Origin: JBAJNN01 sp036881905
GTDB taxonomy: Bacteria; Pseudomonadota; Alphaproteobacteria; Rhizobiales; Im1
DNA: 64,000 bases
Assembly (NCBI GenBank): GCA_036881905.1
Contig: JBAJNN010000001.1
Coordinates: 124,001 to 188,000 of the forward strand
Reading direction: 5' to 3'
Shown here: one piece after another, positions 35,741-45,236 of the stretch
How positions within the stretch are numbered: position 1 is the first letter of the stretch
Layout of the letters: each line of letters opens with the position of its first letter
Notes under the pieces: generated by a model
The model's database searches: none
The model's input: only the letters and a program-made list of their open reading frames with translations
Told to the model about the DNA's origin: nothing
Program-made: the position numbers and the translations under genes

Positions 35741-36814
35741 CTATTGATCATAGTCGAAAACGACCTTATCGCCGAGCGCGAAACATTGACAGGTCAGCAC
35801 ATAGCCGCACTCCACCTCATCATCTTCCAAAGCATGATTGGCCATCATTTCAACCTCCCCCTCAAGCACCATGGCCCGGCAGGTCGAGCACACGCCGGCC
35901 TTGCAGGCGTAAGGCGCGTCAAGAGTATTGCCGATTGCCGCTTCGAGAAGCGAGAGGTTCCTCGGCATACGGAATCTGTGGGTCTCGCCATTGAGCGTCA
36001 CGCATGCATCCGTCTCGTTGCCCGCTTTCGGGCTTTTGGATCGGGGCTTGGCCATACCTGTGGCACGAACCGGCTTGGAGGTGGCAAAAAGTTCGAACTT
36101 GATCTGGTCATCGCTCAGCCCGTGCTCTTTCAGCGAAGCGGCAATGGTCTCCATCATCGGTTCCGGCCCGCAGATGAAAGCGATGTCTACAGTGTCAGTC
36201 CTGATCCAGTGTCTGAACAGCGATTTGCACTTTTCCGCATCCAACCTGCCGCTGAAAAGCTCTATATCCCGAGGCCCGTGTCTGGATAGAATGTGAATGA
36301 TATTCAAGCGATTCATGTAACGGTTTTTCATATCCTCCAGTTCCTCGCGAAACATGATCGAACCGATCGCCCGGTTAGCGTAAACCAGCGTGAACCGCGA
36401 GGCTGGTTCGCGGGTGAGGACAGTGCGCAGAATCGACAGGATAGGCGTGATTCCCGACCCGCCAGCAAAGCCTAGATAGTATCGTTCGGCCGTGGCATCG
36501 AGCGGCGTATGGAAAGAACCGACTGGCGCCATCGCCTCAAGCTTATCGCCTATTTTCAAACCTTCATTGGCCCAGCTTGAAAAAACGCCGCCTTCGACCT
36601 TTTTGATCCCAACCTGGAGGATCCCATCGTCCCGGCCGGTGCAGATCGAATAGGACCGACGCAGTTCCCGGCCATCGAACATGCGGCGAAAAGTAAGATG
36701 CTGCCCCTGCATGAAGTCGAAGCTTTTTGCGTTTTCCGGTTCGAGAGTGAGCACCACCGCATTACGGGTCGTCCTTTTGATCCCGGTGACGAGCAACGGA
36801 TGAAAACGGGCCAT
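35741..36814 (-). CDS. paaE: Phenylacetyl-CoA 1,2-epoxidase, reductase subunit
   Basis: PaaE passes electrons from NADPH through FAD and a [2Fe-2S] cluster to the PaaA diiron site. The 357-residue protein has an FNR-type flavin domain (RRSYSICTGRDDGILQVGIKKV, about residues 52-73), NAD(P) domain (GFAGGSGITPILSIL, FICGPEPMM) and a C-terminal plant-type ferredoxin domain with cysteines in YACKAGVCSTCRAMVLEGEV and LTCQC. It is the last gene of the iorAB-aminotransferase-paaJABCDE operon. Confidence 0.95.
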   Translation of the reverse strand: MARFHPLLVTGIKRTTRNAVVLTLEPENAKSFDFMQGQHLTFRRMFDGRELRRSYSICTGRDDGILQVGIKKVEGGVFSSWANEGLKIGDKLEAMAPVGSFHTPLDATAERYYLGFAGGSGITPILSILRTVLTREPASRFTLVYANRAIGSIMFREELEDMKNRYMNRLNIIHILSRHGPRDIELFSGRLDAEKCKSLFRHWIRTDTVDIAFICGPEPMMETIAASLKEHGLSDDQIKFELFATSKPVRATGMAKPRSKSPKAGNETDACVTLNGETHRFRMPRNLSLLEAAIGNTLDAPYACKAGVCSTCRAMVLEGEVEMMANHALEDDEVECGYVLTCQCFALGDKVVFDYDQ

Positions 36815-36824
36815 GCTTTTGCCT

Positions 36825-37286
36825 TCAGATGCATTTGAAATAATCGAACGGTTCTAGACAGTCGGCGCAACGCCATTGCGCCTTGCAGGGCGTGGAGCCG
36901 AACTGGCTGATTTTACGGATATTTTTCGAGTTGCAATGCGGACAGCGTTCCGGCCCGCCGGCGGCTTGCGGCGGGGCTACCCCGTATTCCTCCAGTGCCC
37001 TGCGGCCTTTGGCGGACAGCCAGTCGGAAGTCCAGGCCGGGGAAATCCGGTTCGTGATGCGGATATTGCCGATCCCGCGATCACGCAATGTCGTTTCAAT
37101 GTCGATTGTGATCATCGCCGTCGCCGGACAGCCCGAATAGGTGGGTGTAACCACCACCTCCAACGTGTCGCCATCCCAGATGACGTCGCGCACAATGCCG
37201 AGATCCACCACCGAAATCACCGGTATCTCGGGGTCAGGGACCTTGTCCAGCCATTTCCAGACCTGATGCGTCGTCGGTTGGGCCAT
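36825..37286 (-). CDS. paaD: Phenylacetyl-CoA epoxidase maturation protein PaaD
   Basis: PaaD is a MIP18/DUF59-type iron-sulfur assembly factor needed for the epoxygenase. The 153-residue protein has VPDPEIPVISVVDLGIVRDV and TPTYSGCPATAMI with the conserved cysteine. A C-terminal zinc-ribbon-like part follows, CPHCNSKNIRKISQFGSTPCKAQWRCADC. ATG 37286 has GGAG 9 bases upstream. ATG 37307, overlapping the paaC stop, would add 7 residues and is the alternative. It lies between paaC and paaE as in E. coli. Confidence 0.93.
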   Translation of the reverse strand: MAQPTTHQVWKWLDKVPDPEIPVISVVDLGIVRDVIWDGDTLEVVVTPTYSGCPATAMITIDIETTLRDRGIGNIRITNRISPAWTSDWLSAKGRRALEEYGVAPPQAAGGPERCPHCNSKNIRKISQFGSTPCKAQWRCADCLEPFDYFKCI

Positions 37287-37300
37287 TGCGGGAGACTCCG

Positions 37301-38056
37301 TCACCATTGGGCATCGGGATAAGCGCGGGGCAGAAACTGTATCACCGCCAGCATATGCCCCAGATGCTCGCTGTGCCGCCTGCCATCCTTGCCACCTCTG
37401 TGGGTAAAGGCACAATCGGGCGCGCTTAGCGCCGCTTCGCGCAACGTGTCCTGTACAGTCCGATCCCACAGGGCGCGCAAACCGGCCGGATCCGGTGAAA
37501 TTTTGCCTTTGGCCATAGCACGGTCCACCTCATCTTCGGCGAAGAGTTCACCAGTGTAGAGCCACAGGAGATTCAACGCCGCCTGCATACGAGCATGGCT
37601 GTGCTCTGTGCCATCGCCCAGAGCAATCACCATGCAGCGCGAACGTTCAAAGTGATACAAAGCCTCCTTCAACGATTTTTCGGCAATCTCAGCCACGCGG
37701 AGATTGGCAGAGGCCCGAAGGGCTTTGAGATTTTCCACCTGCCAAGCATCGAACAGAAATTGCCGCATTATCATATGGCCAAAATCGCCACTGGGTTGCT
37801 CCACGAGCAAAAGATTGCGGAAATCGCGCACATCGCGGGTATAGGTCAGATCGTCGGCCGATCGTCCCTCGTCTTCGACCTCTCCGGCTAGTTCCAGCCA
37901 CAGTCGCGCCTGACCGATCAGATCGAGCGCGGTATTGGTAAGGGCAATGTCTTCTTCCAAAACCGGTGCCTTGCCGCACCATTCCGACAGGCGGTGCCCC
38001 AAAACCAGAACATTATCGCCCTGACGCAGCAAAAATTCAAAAAGCGCCCCAGCCAT
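37301..38056 (-). CDS. paaC: Phenylacetyl-CoA 1,2-epoxidase, structural subunit PaaC
   Basis: PaaC is the non-catalytic ferritin-like partner of PaaA that stabilises the epoxidase and binds substrate. The 251-residue protein has GDNVLVLGHRLSEWCGKAPVLEEDIALTNTALDLIGQAR across residues 13-51, LLVEQPSGDFGHMIMRQF (about 86-103) and HFERSRCMVIALGDGTEHSHARMQ (about 140-163). Length is typical. It starts 2 bases after the paaB stop in the same operon. Confidence 0.95.
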   Translation of the reverse strand: MAGALFEFLLRQGDNVLVLGHRLSEWCGKAPVLEEDIALTNTALDLIGQARLWLELAGEVEDEGRSADDLTYTRDVRDFRNLLLVEQPSGDFGHMIMRQFLFDAWQVENLKALRASANLRVAEIAEKSLKEALYHFERSRCMVIALGDGTEHSHARMQAALNLLWLYTGELFAEDEVDRAMAKGKISPDPAGLRALWDRTVQDTLREAALSAPDCAFTHRGGKDGRRHSEHLGHMLAVIQFLPRAYPDAQW

Positions 38057-38058
38057 TA

Positions 38059-38382
38059 TTACATCGCCCCCGCCTCGTCGGGGATGTCGAAAAACGTCGG
38101 GTGGCGATAAACCTTGGACCTCGCCGGATCGTAAAGCGGCCCCTTGTCGGAAGGGGAAGACGCGGTAATGTGGCTTGCCTTGGCCACCCAGATCGACACC
38201 CCCTCATTGCGGCGCGTATAAACATCGCGGGCATTCCTGATCGCCGCTTGCGCGTCGCAGGCATGCAGACTGCCGACATGGCGATGGCTCATCCCGCTAT
38301 AGCCCCTGATGAACACCTCCCATAGCGGCCATTCGCAACCCTTGCGGGAGCAGGCGGTGTCTGTTTTGTCAGCTTCGTTCAT
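38059..38382 (-). CDS. paaB: Phenylacetyl-CoA 1,2-epoxidase subunit PaaB
   Basis: Small subunit bridging the PaaAC heterodimers. The 107-residue protein has WPLWEVFIRGYSGMSHRHVGSLHA, the segment AQAAIRNARDVYTRRNEGVSIWVA and the C-terminal KVYRHPTFFDIPDEAG. The ATG at 38382 overlaps the paaA stop (ATGA, 38379-38382), so the longer reading frame to 38445 is not used. Length is close to the usual 95. Confidence 0.95.
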   Translation of the reverse strand: MNEADKTDTACSRKGCEWPLWEVFIRGYSGMSHRHVGSLHACDAQAAIRNARDVYTRRNEGVSIWVAKASHITASSPSDKGPLYDPARSKVYRHPTFFDIPDEAGAM

Positions 38383-39359
38383 TGTACCGCCATCGCTCTT
38401 GCTTCGCGTTTGGCGGCGTGGGCCATCAGGCCCTCGCGCACCCAAGCGCCATCATTGCGGGCCTTGTTGCATGCCGCCAGACGCTCGGCATTGCAGGGAC
38501 CGCTGCCGTTGATCACCTCGAAGAATTCAGACCAGTCCGGTTCGGCAAAATCATAACCGTTGTTTTCCTCGTTCCATTTCAGCGTCTCATCCGGCACCTG
38601 CAAACCCAGATATTCGGCCTGCGGCACCGTTTGATCGACGAATTTCCGCCGCAACTCATCATTGGTGTTTATCTTGATCTTCCACATCATGGACTGGGCT
38701 GAATGAAGCGAGTCCTTGTCCGGGGGACCGAACATCATCAATGAAGGATACCAGAAGCGGTTCAACGCATCCTGCGCCATTGCCCTCTGCGCGGGCGTAC
38801 CCTTCGCCATCTTCATCATAATGTCGAAGCCCTGGCGCTGATGAAAACTCTCTTCCTTGCAGATCCGGATCATCGCCCGGCTGTAGGGGCCGTAGGATGT
38901 GCGCTGCAACGGCACCTGATTCATGATCGCCGCGCCATCGACAAGCCAGCCGACCGCCCCCATATCAGCCCATGTCAGGGTCGGATAATTGAAAATCGAC
39001 GAATATTTCATCCGCCCGTCAAGCAGCTTTTCGACAAGCTGGTCGCGGCTGACGCCGAGCGTCTCGGCCGCGGCGTAAAGATAAAGCCCGTGACCCGCCT
39101 CATCCTGCACCTTGGCCAGGAGAATCAGTTTACGTTCCAGCGACGGAGCGCGGGTGATCCAGTTGGCTTCGGGCAACTGGCCTACAATCTCGGAATGGGC
39201 ATGCTGGCCGATCTGGCGGATCAGGGTCTTGCGATAGCCTTCGGGCATCCAGTCTTTGGGTTCGATCTTTTCACCGGCGTCGATCCGCGCCTGAAAGGCT
39301 TGCTCTTGCGGCGTCAAATCGGTCATGTTGCCTTCGGATTTCACCATCTGCGCATACAT
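38379..39359 (-). CDS. paaA: Phenylacetyl-CoA 1,2-epoxidase catalytic subunit PaaA
   Basis: Diiron monooxygenase that epoxidises the aromatic ring of phenylacetyl-CoA. The 326-residue ferritin-like protein has the metal motifs KVQDEAGHGLYLYAAAETLG (ExxH, about residue 91) and CKEESFHQRQGFDIMMKMA (ExxH, about 172), plus NRFWYPSLMMFGPPD and WSEFFEVINGSGPCN. ATG 39359 has GGAGGG 8 bases upstream; the longer frame to 39428 lacks support. It precedes paaB with a 4-base overlap. Confidence 0.96.
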   Translation of the reverse strand: MYAQMVKSEGNMTDLTPQEQAFQARIDAGEKIEPKDWMPEGYRKTLIRQIGQHAHSEIVGQLPEANWITRAPSLERKLILLAKVQDEAGHGLYLYAAAETLGVSRDQLVEKLLDGRMKYSSIFNYPTLTWADMGAVGWLVDGAAIMNQVPLQRTSYGPYSRAMIRICKEESFHQRQGFDIMMKMAKGTPAQRAMAQDALNRFWYPSLMMFGPPDKDSLHSAQSMMWKIKINTNDELRRKFVDQTVPQAEYLGLQVPDETLKWNEENNGYDFAEPDWSEFFEVINGSGPCNAERLAACNKARNDGAWVREGLMAHAAKREARAMAVQ

Positions 39360-39370
39360 TTCATGCCCTC

Positions 39371-40567
39371 CTAAACGCGCTCGATCACCATGGCGGTCCC
39401 CTGCCCCACCCCAACGCACATGGTGCACAGCGCGTAGCGGCCGCCGGTTCGTTTCAACTGATAAGCCGCCGTCATGACCAGCCGCGCCCCCGACATGCCG
39501 AGAGGGTGTCCGAGCGCGATGGCGCCGCCATTAGGATTAACATGATTTGCGTCATCGGCAAGTTCAAGGGCGCGCAATGTCGCCAGCGCCTGGGCGGCAA
39601 AGGCTTCGTTCAGCTCGACCACATCCATATGGTCAATGGAAAGGCCGGTCATTTTCAACACCTTGCGAGTGGCCGGTACCGGCCCCATTCCCATAATGCG
39701 CGGCGGCACGCCCGCGGCCGCCATGGCCAAGACCCGGGCAAGCGGTTCGCAGTGTTCGGCCATGGCTTCATTGCCCAGAAGCAGCGCCGCTGCCCCGTCA
39801 TTGATACCCGAGGCATTTCCGGCGGTGACCGTCAATTCGGGACCGTTGATCCCACGCAAGGTGGAGAGTTTTTCCACCGTTACCGTCGGGCGCGGATGTT
39901 CGTCGGTATCGACGATCATCAGATCGCCCTTGCGCTGGGGGACCGAGACCGAAATGATTTCGTCCTGGAACAGACCGGCCCTGTGGGCGGCTTCCCAGCG
40001 CATTTGGCTGCGGGCGGCAAAGGCGTCCTGATCCTCGCGCAAGATGTTGAACTCGGCGGCGACCTTGTCGGCGGTTTCAGGCATGGAATCGGTACCGAAC
40101 ACCGCCTTGATCGCGGGGTTGACGAAACGCCAGCCGATCGTGGTGTCATAGACCGCATTGGCGCGCGAAAACGCGGCTCCGGCCTTGGGCATGACGAAGG
40201 GCGCCCGGCTCATGCTTTCAACGCCACCGGCGATGGCCAGCCGATAATCGCCGGCTCTGATGGCGCGCGCCGCCATGGCGATACTGTCCATGCCGGAAGC
40301 GCACAGGCGATTGACCGTAGTGCCGGGCACCTCCACCGGCAAACCCGCCAGCAAACCCGCCATTCGCGCAACGTTTCGGTTGTCCTCGCCGGCCTGATTG
40401 GCCGCCCCCAAAATCACGTCATCGACTTCCATCCAGTCGATATGCGGATTGCGCTCTTTAAGCGCCCTGATCGGCAAGGCCGCCAGATCATCGGCGCGTA
40501 TCGACGACAATGCCCCGCCATAGCGGCCGATCGGTGTGCGCACGGCATCGAGGATAAAGGCATCCAT
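39371..40567 (-). CDS. paaJ: Beta-ketoadipyl-CoA thiolase
   Basis: Thiolase cleaving 3-oxoadipyl-CoA (and 3-oxo-5,6-dehydrosuberyl-CoA) to acetyl-CoA and succinyl-CoA or the dehydroadipyl intermediate. The 398-residue protein has the nucleophilic cysteine in VNRLCASGMDSIAMAARA (about residue 90), GGVESMSRAPFVMPK, NEAFAAQALA, GGAIALGHPLGMSGAR and CVGVGQGTAMVIE near the end. Length and motifs match PaaJ/PcaF. It lies between the aminotransferase gene and paaA. Confidence 0.93.
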   Translation of the reverse strand: MDAFILDAVRTPIGRYGGALSSIRADDLAALPIRALKERNPHIDWMEVDDVILGAANQAGEDNRNVARMAGLLAGLPVEVPGTTVNRLCASGMDSIAMAARAIRAGDYRLAIAGGVESMSRAPFVMPKAGAAFSRANAVYDTTIGWRFVNPAIKAVFGTDSMPETADKVAAEFNILREDQDAFAARSQMRWEAAHRAGLFQDEIISVSVPQRKGDLMIVDTDEHPRPTVTVEKLSTLRGINGPELTVTAGNASGINDGAAALLLGNEAMAEHCEPLARVLAMAAAGVPPRIMGMGPVPATRKVLKMTGLSIDHMDVVELNEAFAAQALATLRALELADDANHVNPNGGAIALGHPLGMSGARLVMTAAYQLKRTGGRYALCTMCVGVGQGTAMVIERV

Positions 40568-40605
40568 ACTCTCGTTTTCCCTCGCATTTGTGAGGTGCTA
40601 GCCGC

Positions 40606-41775
40606 TTATTCCATCGCTTCGGCGAGCAACGACGCCACATGCGTAATATCGGCCTGGCGCAATCCGGCGATATTGATCCGGCCATCGGGCGCAATGTAAA
40701 GGCCTCGTTCGGCGCGCAAACGACAAATACGCTCAGGCTCGGTCGCGAGCAGGGCAAACATACCGCGCCCCCTGGCCAGAAAGGCCAGCTTGGGATGCGA
40801 CGATGCGAAGCTGCCGCGCAGTCCAAGCAATCTTTCGCGCATTCGATCGAGCTCGGTGCGCCATTGCCGCGTGAGATCGGCATCGCCCAGAATCTCCGCC
40901 ACGATCGCGCCGCCGTGATCCGGCGGCATATAGTAAAGGTTCCCCGCCGCCCTGGCGGCGACATCGATGACGCGTTTCGCCACTCCCGACCGGTTCGAGA
41001 CGGCAAACAACGCGCCGGTGCGCTCGCGGTAGAGCGCGAAGGTCTTTGAACAGGAGACGGTGACCAGCATTTCCGGCACGCGTCCGACCATAAGACGCAA
41101 CGCCGATGCATCGTCGTCCAGCCCGTCGCCAAGCCCCTGATAGGCCAGATCGAGCACGGGCAGAAGCTGTTTTTGCTCGATAAGGTCGGTCAGGTCGGCC
41201 CATTCATTCCCAGTGAGGCTAATGCCAGTCGGATTATGGCAGCAAACCTGCAGGATGATAGCATCGCCCGGCCGCGCCGTTTCAAGCCCGTCGAGGAGAG
41301 CCTCCATGTCGGGGTGTTCGTTTGAGGGCGTAATAAAGGCTATGCCCTCAACCCGCAAACCGACATGGGCAAAAAGCGGTCGGTGAGGCCCCCATGCCGG
41401 TTCGGGCAGCCAGATCGTTGCGTCGGGATTGGCCGCATGAATAACATCCGCGGCCAGGCGTAAGGCCGCCGTTCCTCCGGTGGTCTGTATTGCGGCGCGA
41501 TAACCGGTATCAGGCAGGGCGTGGCCAAAGACCAGATCGGCAACCCGGTCGAGAAAGACGAGATTACCCAACGCTCCGAGATAGGATTTCGACGGTTGCG
41601 TTTCAGCAAGCCGGCGCTCGGCCGACCTGACCGCGGACATGACCGGAATGCGGCCATTTTCATCGCGATACATGCCGACGCCCAGATCGACCTTTTCGCG
41701 CCGACGGTCCCCGGCAAAGGCGGTAATCAGATCGAGAAGGGGGTCGGCTTTCACGGGTTTGAAGGTCTGCAACAT
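40606..41775 (-). CDS. Aromatic amino acid aminotransferase (TyrB/AspC family)
   Basis: PLP enzyme, 389 residues, of the aspartate/aromatic aminotransferase subgroup. It starts with PLLDLITAFAGDRRREKVDLGVGMYRDE over residues 11-38. Other motifs are CCHNPTGISLTGNEW, DLAYQGLGDGLDDDA and the PLP lysine in VSCSKTFALYRERTG, with the arginine-containing GRINIAGL near the C-terminus. In this operon it most likely transaminates phenylalanine to phenylpyruvate, which the next gene oxidises. Tyrosine or aspartate as extra substrates are possible. Confidence 0.85.
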   Translation of the reverse strand: MLQTFKPVKADPLLDLITAFAGDRRREKVDLGVGMYRDENGRIPVMSAVRSAERRLAETQPSKSYLGALGNLVFLDRVADLVFGHALPDTGYRAAIQTTGGTAALRLAADVIHAANPDATIWLPEPAWGPHRPLFAHVGLRVEGIAFITPSNEHPDMEALLDGLETARPGDAIILQVCCHNPTGISLTGNEWADLTDLIEQKQLLPVLDLAYQGLGDGLDDDASALRLMVGRVPEMLVTVSCSKTFALYRERTGALFAVSNRSGVAKRVIDVAARAAGNLYYMPPDHGGAIVAEILGDADLTRQWRTELDRMRERLLGLRGSFASSHPKLAFLARGRGMFALLATEPERICRLRAERGLYIAPDGRINIAGLRQADITHVASLLAEAME

Positions 41776-41798
41776 TTTCGATCCTTAATCTCGGAGGC

Positions 41799-44700
41799 TT
41801 AAGCCCCACCAGTTTCGCCGAGCATCGTCGAAACCCGGTCACGGACATCCTTTGAGGCTTTTTCACGCACCGGGCCGTAGCCACGAATCTCCATCGGGGC
41901 GGATAAAATTGCCAGAATCGTGTCGAAGTCATCGGCATTGAAGGATAAGGCCACTGAATCGAGGAGTCCCTCGAACCAGGCGATCAATGCGCGATCGAGC
42001 CTGCGATCCTTGCTGTAAGCGAACGGATCGAACACGCTCCCCCGCAAGCTTTTCAACCCAGCCAGAATCCGCAACATCGGCGTCATCCAGCGGTGACTGA
42101 AAGCCCGTTTGCGCGGACGGCCGCGCGCATCCTTGCCCAATGGCAGCAAGGGTGGGGCAAAATGGTACTTGACCGCGAAAGGCCCCTCAAATTCCGCCTT
42201 GAGTCGGTCTTCAAATCCGGTCCTTGTATAAAGCCGCGCAATTTCATATTCATCCTTATAGGCCATCAGCTTGAACAGCGACTTGGCCGCCGCCATCACC
42301 AACCTCTCGCGGACATCATTCGGCAGGGCCGCGCCGAAAGCGGCAAGACGCGAGCGATAACGCTCGGCATAGGCCCGATCCTGATACTTCGCCAGAAACC
42401 GCGCGCGATGTTCGATCAAAGCCTTAAGAGAGGTAATCTCGGTGTCCGGTTCGCGCAAACGGGATTGCAAGATTTCCGGCGTTTCGGCCGACATGCGGCC
42501 GAGATCGAAGGCGAGGGCGTTGTTTTCAACAGCGACCCCATTCAGCAAGATCGCCTGTTTAAGCGCAGTCTCGCTAACCGGCACCAACCCCTGCTGCCAG
42601 GCCGCGCCGAGCATGATCATATTGGCAAAGACGCAGTCGCCCATCAGCCTCTCCGCCGTTGCGTTGGCGTCAAAGGCGGTGACATTGTCGTCGCCGACCG
42701 TCTCGCGGATCAGGGCTTCGCGTTCGGCCACGCGCAGATCGGCGTCGCGATTGAGCACCAGATCGCCGGTCGGCATTTCGGCGCGATTCAGAACGATGCG
42801 ACTACCGGCGCGATAATGCGCCGACGCCTTGGGGGCAGAGCACACAACGACGTCGCATCCGATCACCGCGTCCGCCGCGCCGGCCTCAATGCGTAGCTGG
42901 TTGATGGCGTCAGGGGTGCCGCCGAGACGAACATGGCCGATCACCGTGCCGAATTTCTGGGCAAAGCCGGTGAAATCCAGAACGCTCGCGCCCTTGCCCT
43001 CAATATGGGCGGCCATGGCAATGAGGGCGCCGAGAGTAACAATGCCGGTGCCGCCAACGCCCGCGACAAGGAGGTTATAGGGGGTGGCGAGCGAGGCAGG
43101 TTCCGGCTGCGGTAAATCCTTGACCAAGGCTTCAATGTCAAGGTCCGCCATTACGGGCTTACGACGTCGCCCGCCTTCAATGGTCACGAAGCTCGGGCAA
43201 AATCCATTCAGACAGGAAAAATCCTTGTTGCAAGTGGAAAGATTGATCCGGCGTTTGCGGCCAAAGACGGTTTCTTTCGGCTCAACGCTTAAGCAGTTGC
43301 TTTCCAGGGAACAGTCGCCGCAGCCCTCGCAGACCAGATCATTGATGAAGACAAAGCGTTTGGGGTCTTCCATCTTGCCGCGTTTGCGCAAGCGGCGTTT
43401 CTCGGTGGCGCAACCCTGTTCATAAATGATGATTGTTACGCCTTCGGTTTCGCGCAACTCACGCTGCACGCCATCCAACTCGGCGCGATGATGAAGCGTA
43501 GTTCCGGCGGGAAACTGCGTAAGGTCGAATTTACCTGGATCGTCGGACACGACCGCAATCCGCCGGATCCCCTCCGCGCGGCAGGATTGCGCTATGCCGG
43601 AAACGCTGATCGGCCCGTCCACCGGCTGGCCGCCGGTCATGGCCACGGCGTCATTATAGAGAATCTTGTAAGTGATGTTGGTTTTGGCGGCAACCGCCTG
43701 ACGAATCGCCAGCGAGCCGGAATGATACCAGGTGCCTTCGCCCAGATTCTGAAACATGTGCTTGTTGCCGGCGAAGGAAGAGGTTGCAACCCATGGCACG
43801 CCTTCCCCGCCCATCTGCGCATAGCCCACAGTGTGCCGATCCATCCAGGCGGCCATGACATGGCACCCGATTCCGGAGGCCGCCATACTGCCTTGCGGTA
43901 CTTTGGTCGAGGTGTTGTGCGGACAGCCGGAACAGAAATATGGTGTGCGCGCTGCCCCCGACACATTTAAAAGAAGGGGTGGCGTTACGATAAGCGCCTC
44001 TGCCCGGGCGCAAAGGGCCTTGTCGGGAACGATGCGCTCCAGCCACCGAGCAAGGATGGAAACGAGCAGCAACGGGCTTAACTCGCCGGTCCAGGGGATG
44101 AGCGGATCGCCCCTTGCGTTATATTTGCCGATGATCCTCTCCGGCCTGTCATGGGGCGGGCAATCATAGAGAGAGTCCTTAATCTGGCTTTCGATAAGGC
44201 CGCGCTTTTCCTCCACCACCAGAATTTCTCTCTTGCCGCGAACAAAATCCACAACGCCGCGGCGAGCAAGCGGCCAGACCAGACCGACCTTGAAAATATC
44301 GATTCCCAACTTGCGGCATTTGGCCTCATTCAACCCTAAAAGACGCATGGCCTCCATAAGATCGAGATGCCCCTTGCCGGTGGTTACGATGCCAAAGCGG
44401 GCCTCGGCAATATTGTAAATACGCTGATCGATCGGATTGGCCTCGACGAAGGCTTCGACCGCGGCCAGCTTATGCGCGATGCGGGTTTCGATTTCGGTGC
44501 TTGGAAGGTCATTCAAGCGAACATGCACCCCGCCGGGCGGGTAGGTAAATTCCGATTTCGCAAAGCGCCGCGCGGGCCGCAATTCGACGGATTGCCGGGC
44601 CTCTACGGTTTCCGATATCGCCTTGAATCCGACCCAGATCCCGCTGAAGCGCGACAGGGCGAAACCATATTCGCCGAAGAGGAGATATTCGGAAATCGAA

Positions 44701-45236
44701 GCGGGATTGAGAATCGGCATGAACCAAGCCATAAAAGCGACATCCGACTGGTGCGGCATGGAAGACGATACGCAACCATGATCGTCGCCCGCCACCGCCA
44801 GAACGCCGCCTTTGGCGGATGCTCCATAGGCGTTTCCATGTCTGAGCGCATCGCCGGATCGATCGACGCCCGGTCCCTTGCCATACCACATCGAGAAAAC
44901 GCCCTCGACCGCGCAATCGGGATCAAGCACCGTCTGTTGCGCGCCCAAAACCGCCGTCGCGCCGAGGTCTTCATTGATGGCCGGCAGGAAGTTAATCCTG
45001 TTCGACATCAACCGGTCGCGAGCCTGCCAGAATTCACGATCAAGCGCGCCCAGCGGCGAGCCGCGATAGCCCGATACGAAACCAGCTGTATTGATGCCGA
45101 CGGCGCGATCGCGGCGCGCTTGATCGAGCATGACGCGCACAAGGGCCTGGGTTCCAGTGAGAAACACCCGGCCTTGCGTCAGATCATAGCGATCGGACAG
45201 TCTGTAGGTTCGAAAACACGTCTTTTGTCTGGTCAT
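41799..45236 (-). CDS. Indolepyruvate (arylpyruvate):ferredoxin oxidoreductase, fused IorAB
   Basis: 1145-residue thiamine-diphosphate iron-sulfur enzyme that converts arylpyruvates to aryl-acetyl-CoA. Order of parts: an alpha-subunit pyrimidine domain (SGYRGSPLGALDREFW onward), TPP domain (YFCSGCPHNTSTKVP; MGGEGVPWVATSSFAGNKHMF; LYNDAVAMTGGQPVDG), a ferredoxin-like segment with CEGCGDCSLESNC and CNKDFSCLNGFCPSFV, and a C-terminal beta-subunit gamma-type domain (AGVGGTGIVTLGALIAMAA). ATG 45236 with upstream AGGCAGGGG was preferred over 45314. It is the first gene of the paa operon, directly upstream of the aminotransferase. Phenylpyruvate as substrate is inferred from context. Confidence 0.9.
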   Translation of the reverse strand: MTRQKTCFRTYRLSDRYDLTQGRVFLTGTQALVRVMLDQARRDRAVGINTAGFVSGYRGSPLGALDREFWQARDRLMSNRINFLPAINEDLGATAVLGAQQTVLDPDCAVEGVFSMWYGKGPGVDRSGDALRHGNAYGASAKGGVLAVAGDDHGCVSSSMPHQSDVAFMAWFMPILNPASISEYLLFGEYGFALSRFSGIWVGFKAISETVEARQSVELRPARRFAKSEFTYPPGGVHVRLNDLPSTEIETRIAHKLAAVEAFVEANPIDQRIYNIAEARFGIVTTGKGHLDLMEAMRLLGLNEAKCRKLGIDIFKVGLVWPLARRGVVDFVRGKREILVVEEKRGLIESQIKDSLYDCPPHDRPERIIGKYNARGDPLIPWTGELSPLLLVSILARWLERIVPDKALCARAEALIVTPPLLLNVSGAARTPYFCSGCPHNTSTKVPQGSMAASGIGCHVMAAWMDRHTVGYAQMGGEGVPWVATSSFAGNKHMFQNLGEGTWYHSGSLAIRQAVAAKTNITYKILYNDAVAMTGGQPVDGPISVSGIAQSCRAEGIRRIAVVSDDPGKFDLTQFPAGTTLHHRAELDGVQRELRETEGVTIIIYEQGCATEKRRLRKRGKMEDPKRFVFINDLVCEGCGDCSLESNCLSVEPKETVFGRKRRINLSTCNKDFSCLNGFCPSFVTIEGGRRRKPVMADLDIEALVKDLPQPEPASLATPYNLLVAGVGGTGIVTLGALIAMAAHIEGKGASVLDFTGFAQKFGTVIGHVRLGGTPDAINQLRIEAGAADAVIGCDVVVCSAPKASAHYRAGSRIVLNRAEMPTGDLVLNRDADLRVAEREALIRETVGDDNVTAFDANATAERLMGDCVFANMIMLGAAWQQGLVPVSETALKQAILLNGVAVENNALAFDLGRMSAETPEILQSRLREPDTEITSLKALIEHRARFLAKYQDRAYAERYRSRLAAFGAALPNDVRERLVMAAAKSLFKLMAYKDEYEIARLYTRTGFEDRLKAEFEGPFAVKYHFAPPLLPLGKDARGRPRKRAFSHRWMTPMLRILAGLKSLRGSVFDPFAYSKDRRLDRALIAWFEGLLDSVALSFNADDFDTILAILSAPMEIRGYGPVREKASKDVRDRVSTMLGETGGA

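Noticed and set aside
39506..40699. 397-codon plus-strand frame opposite paaJ
   Set aside because: Antisense shadow of the thiolase; sequence lacks family motifs.
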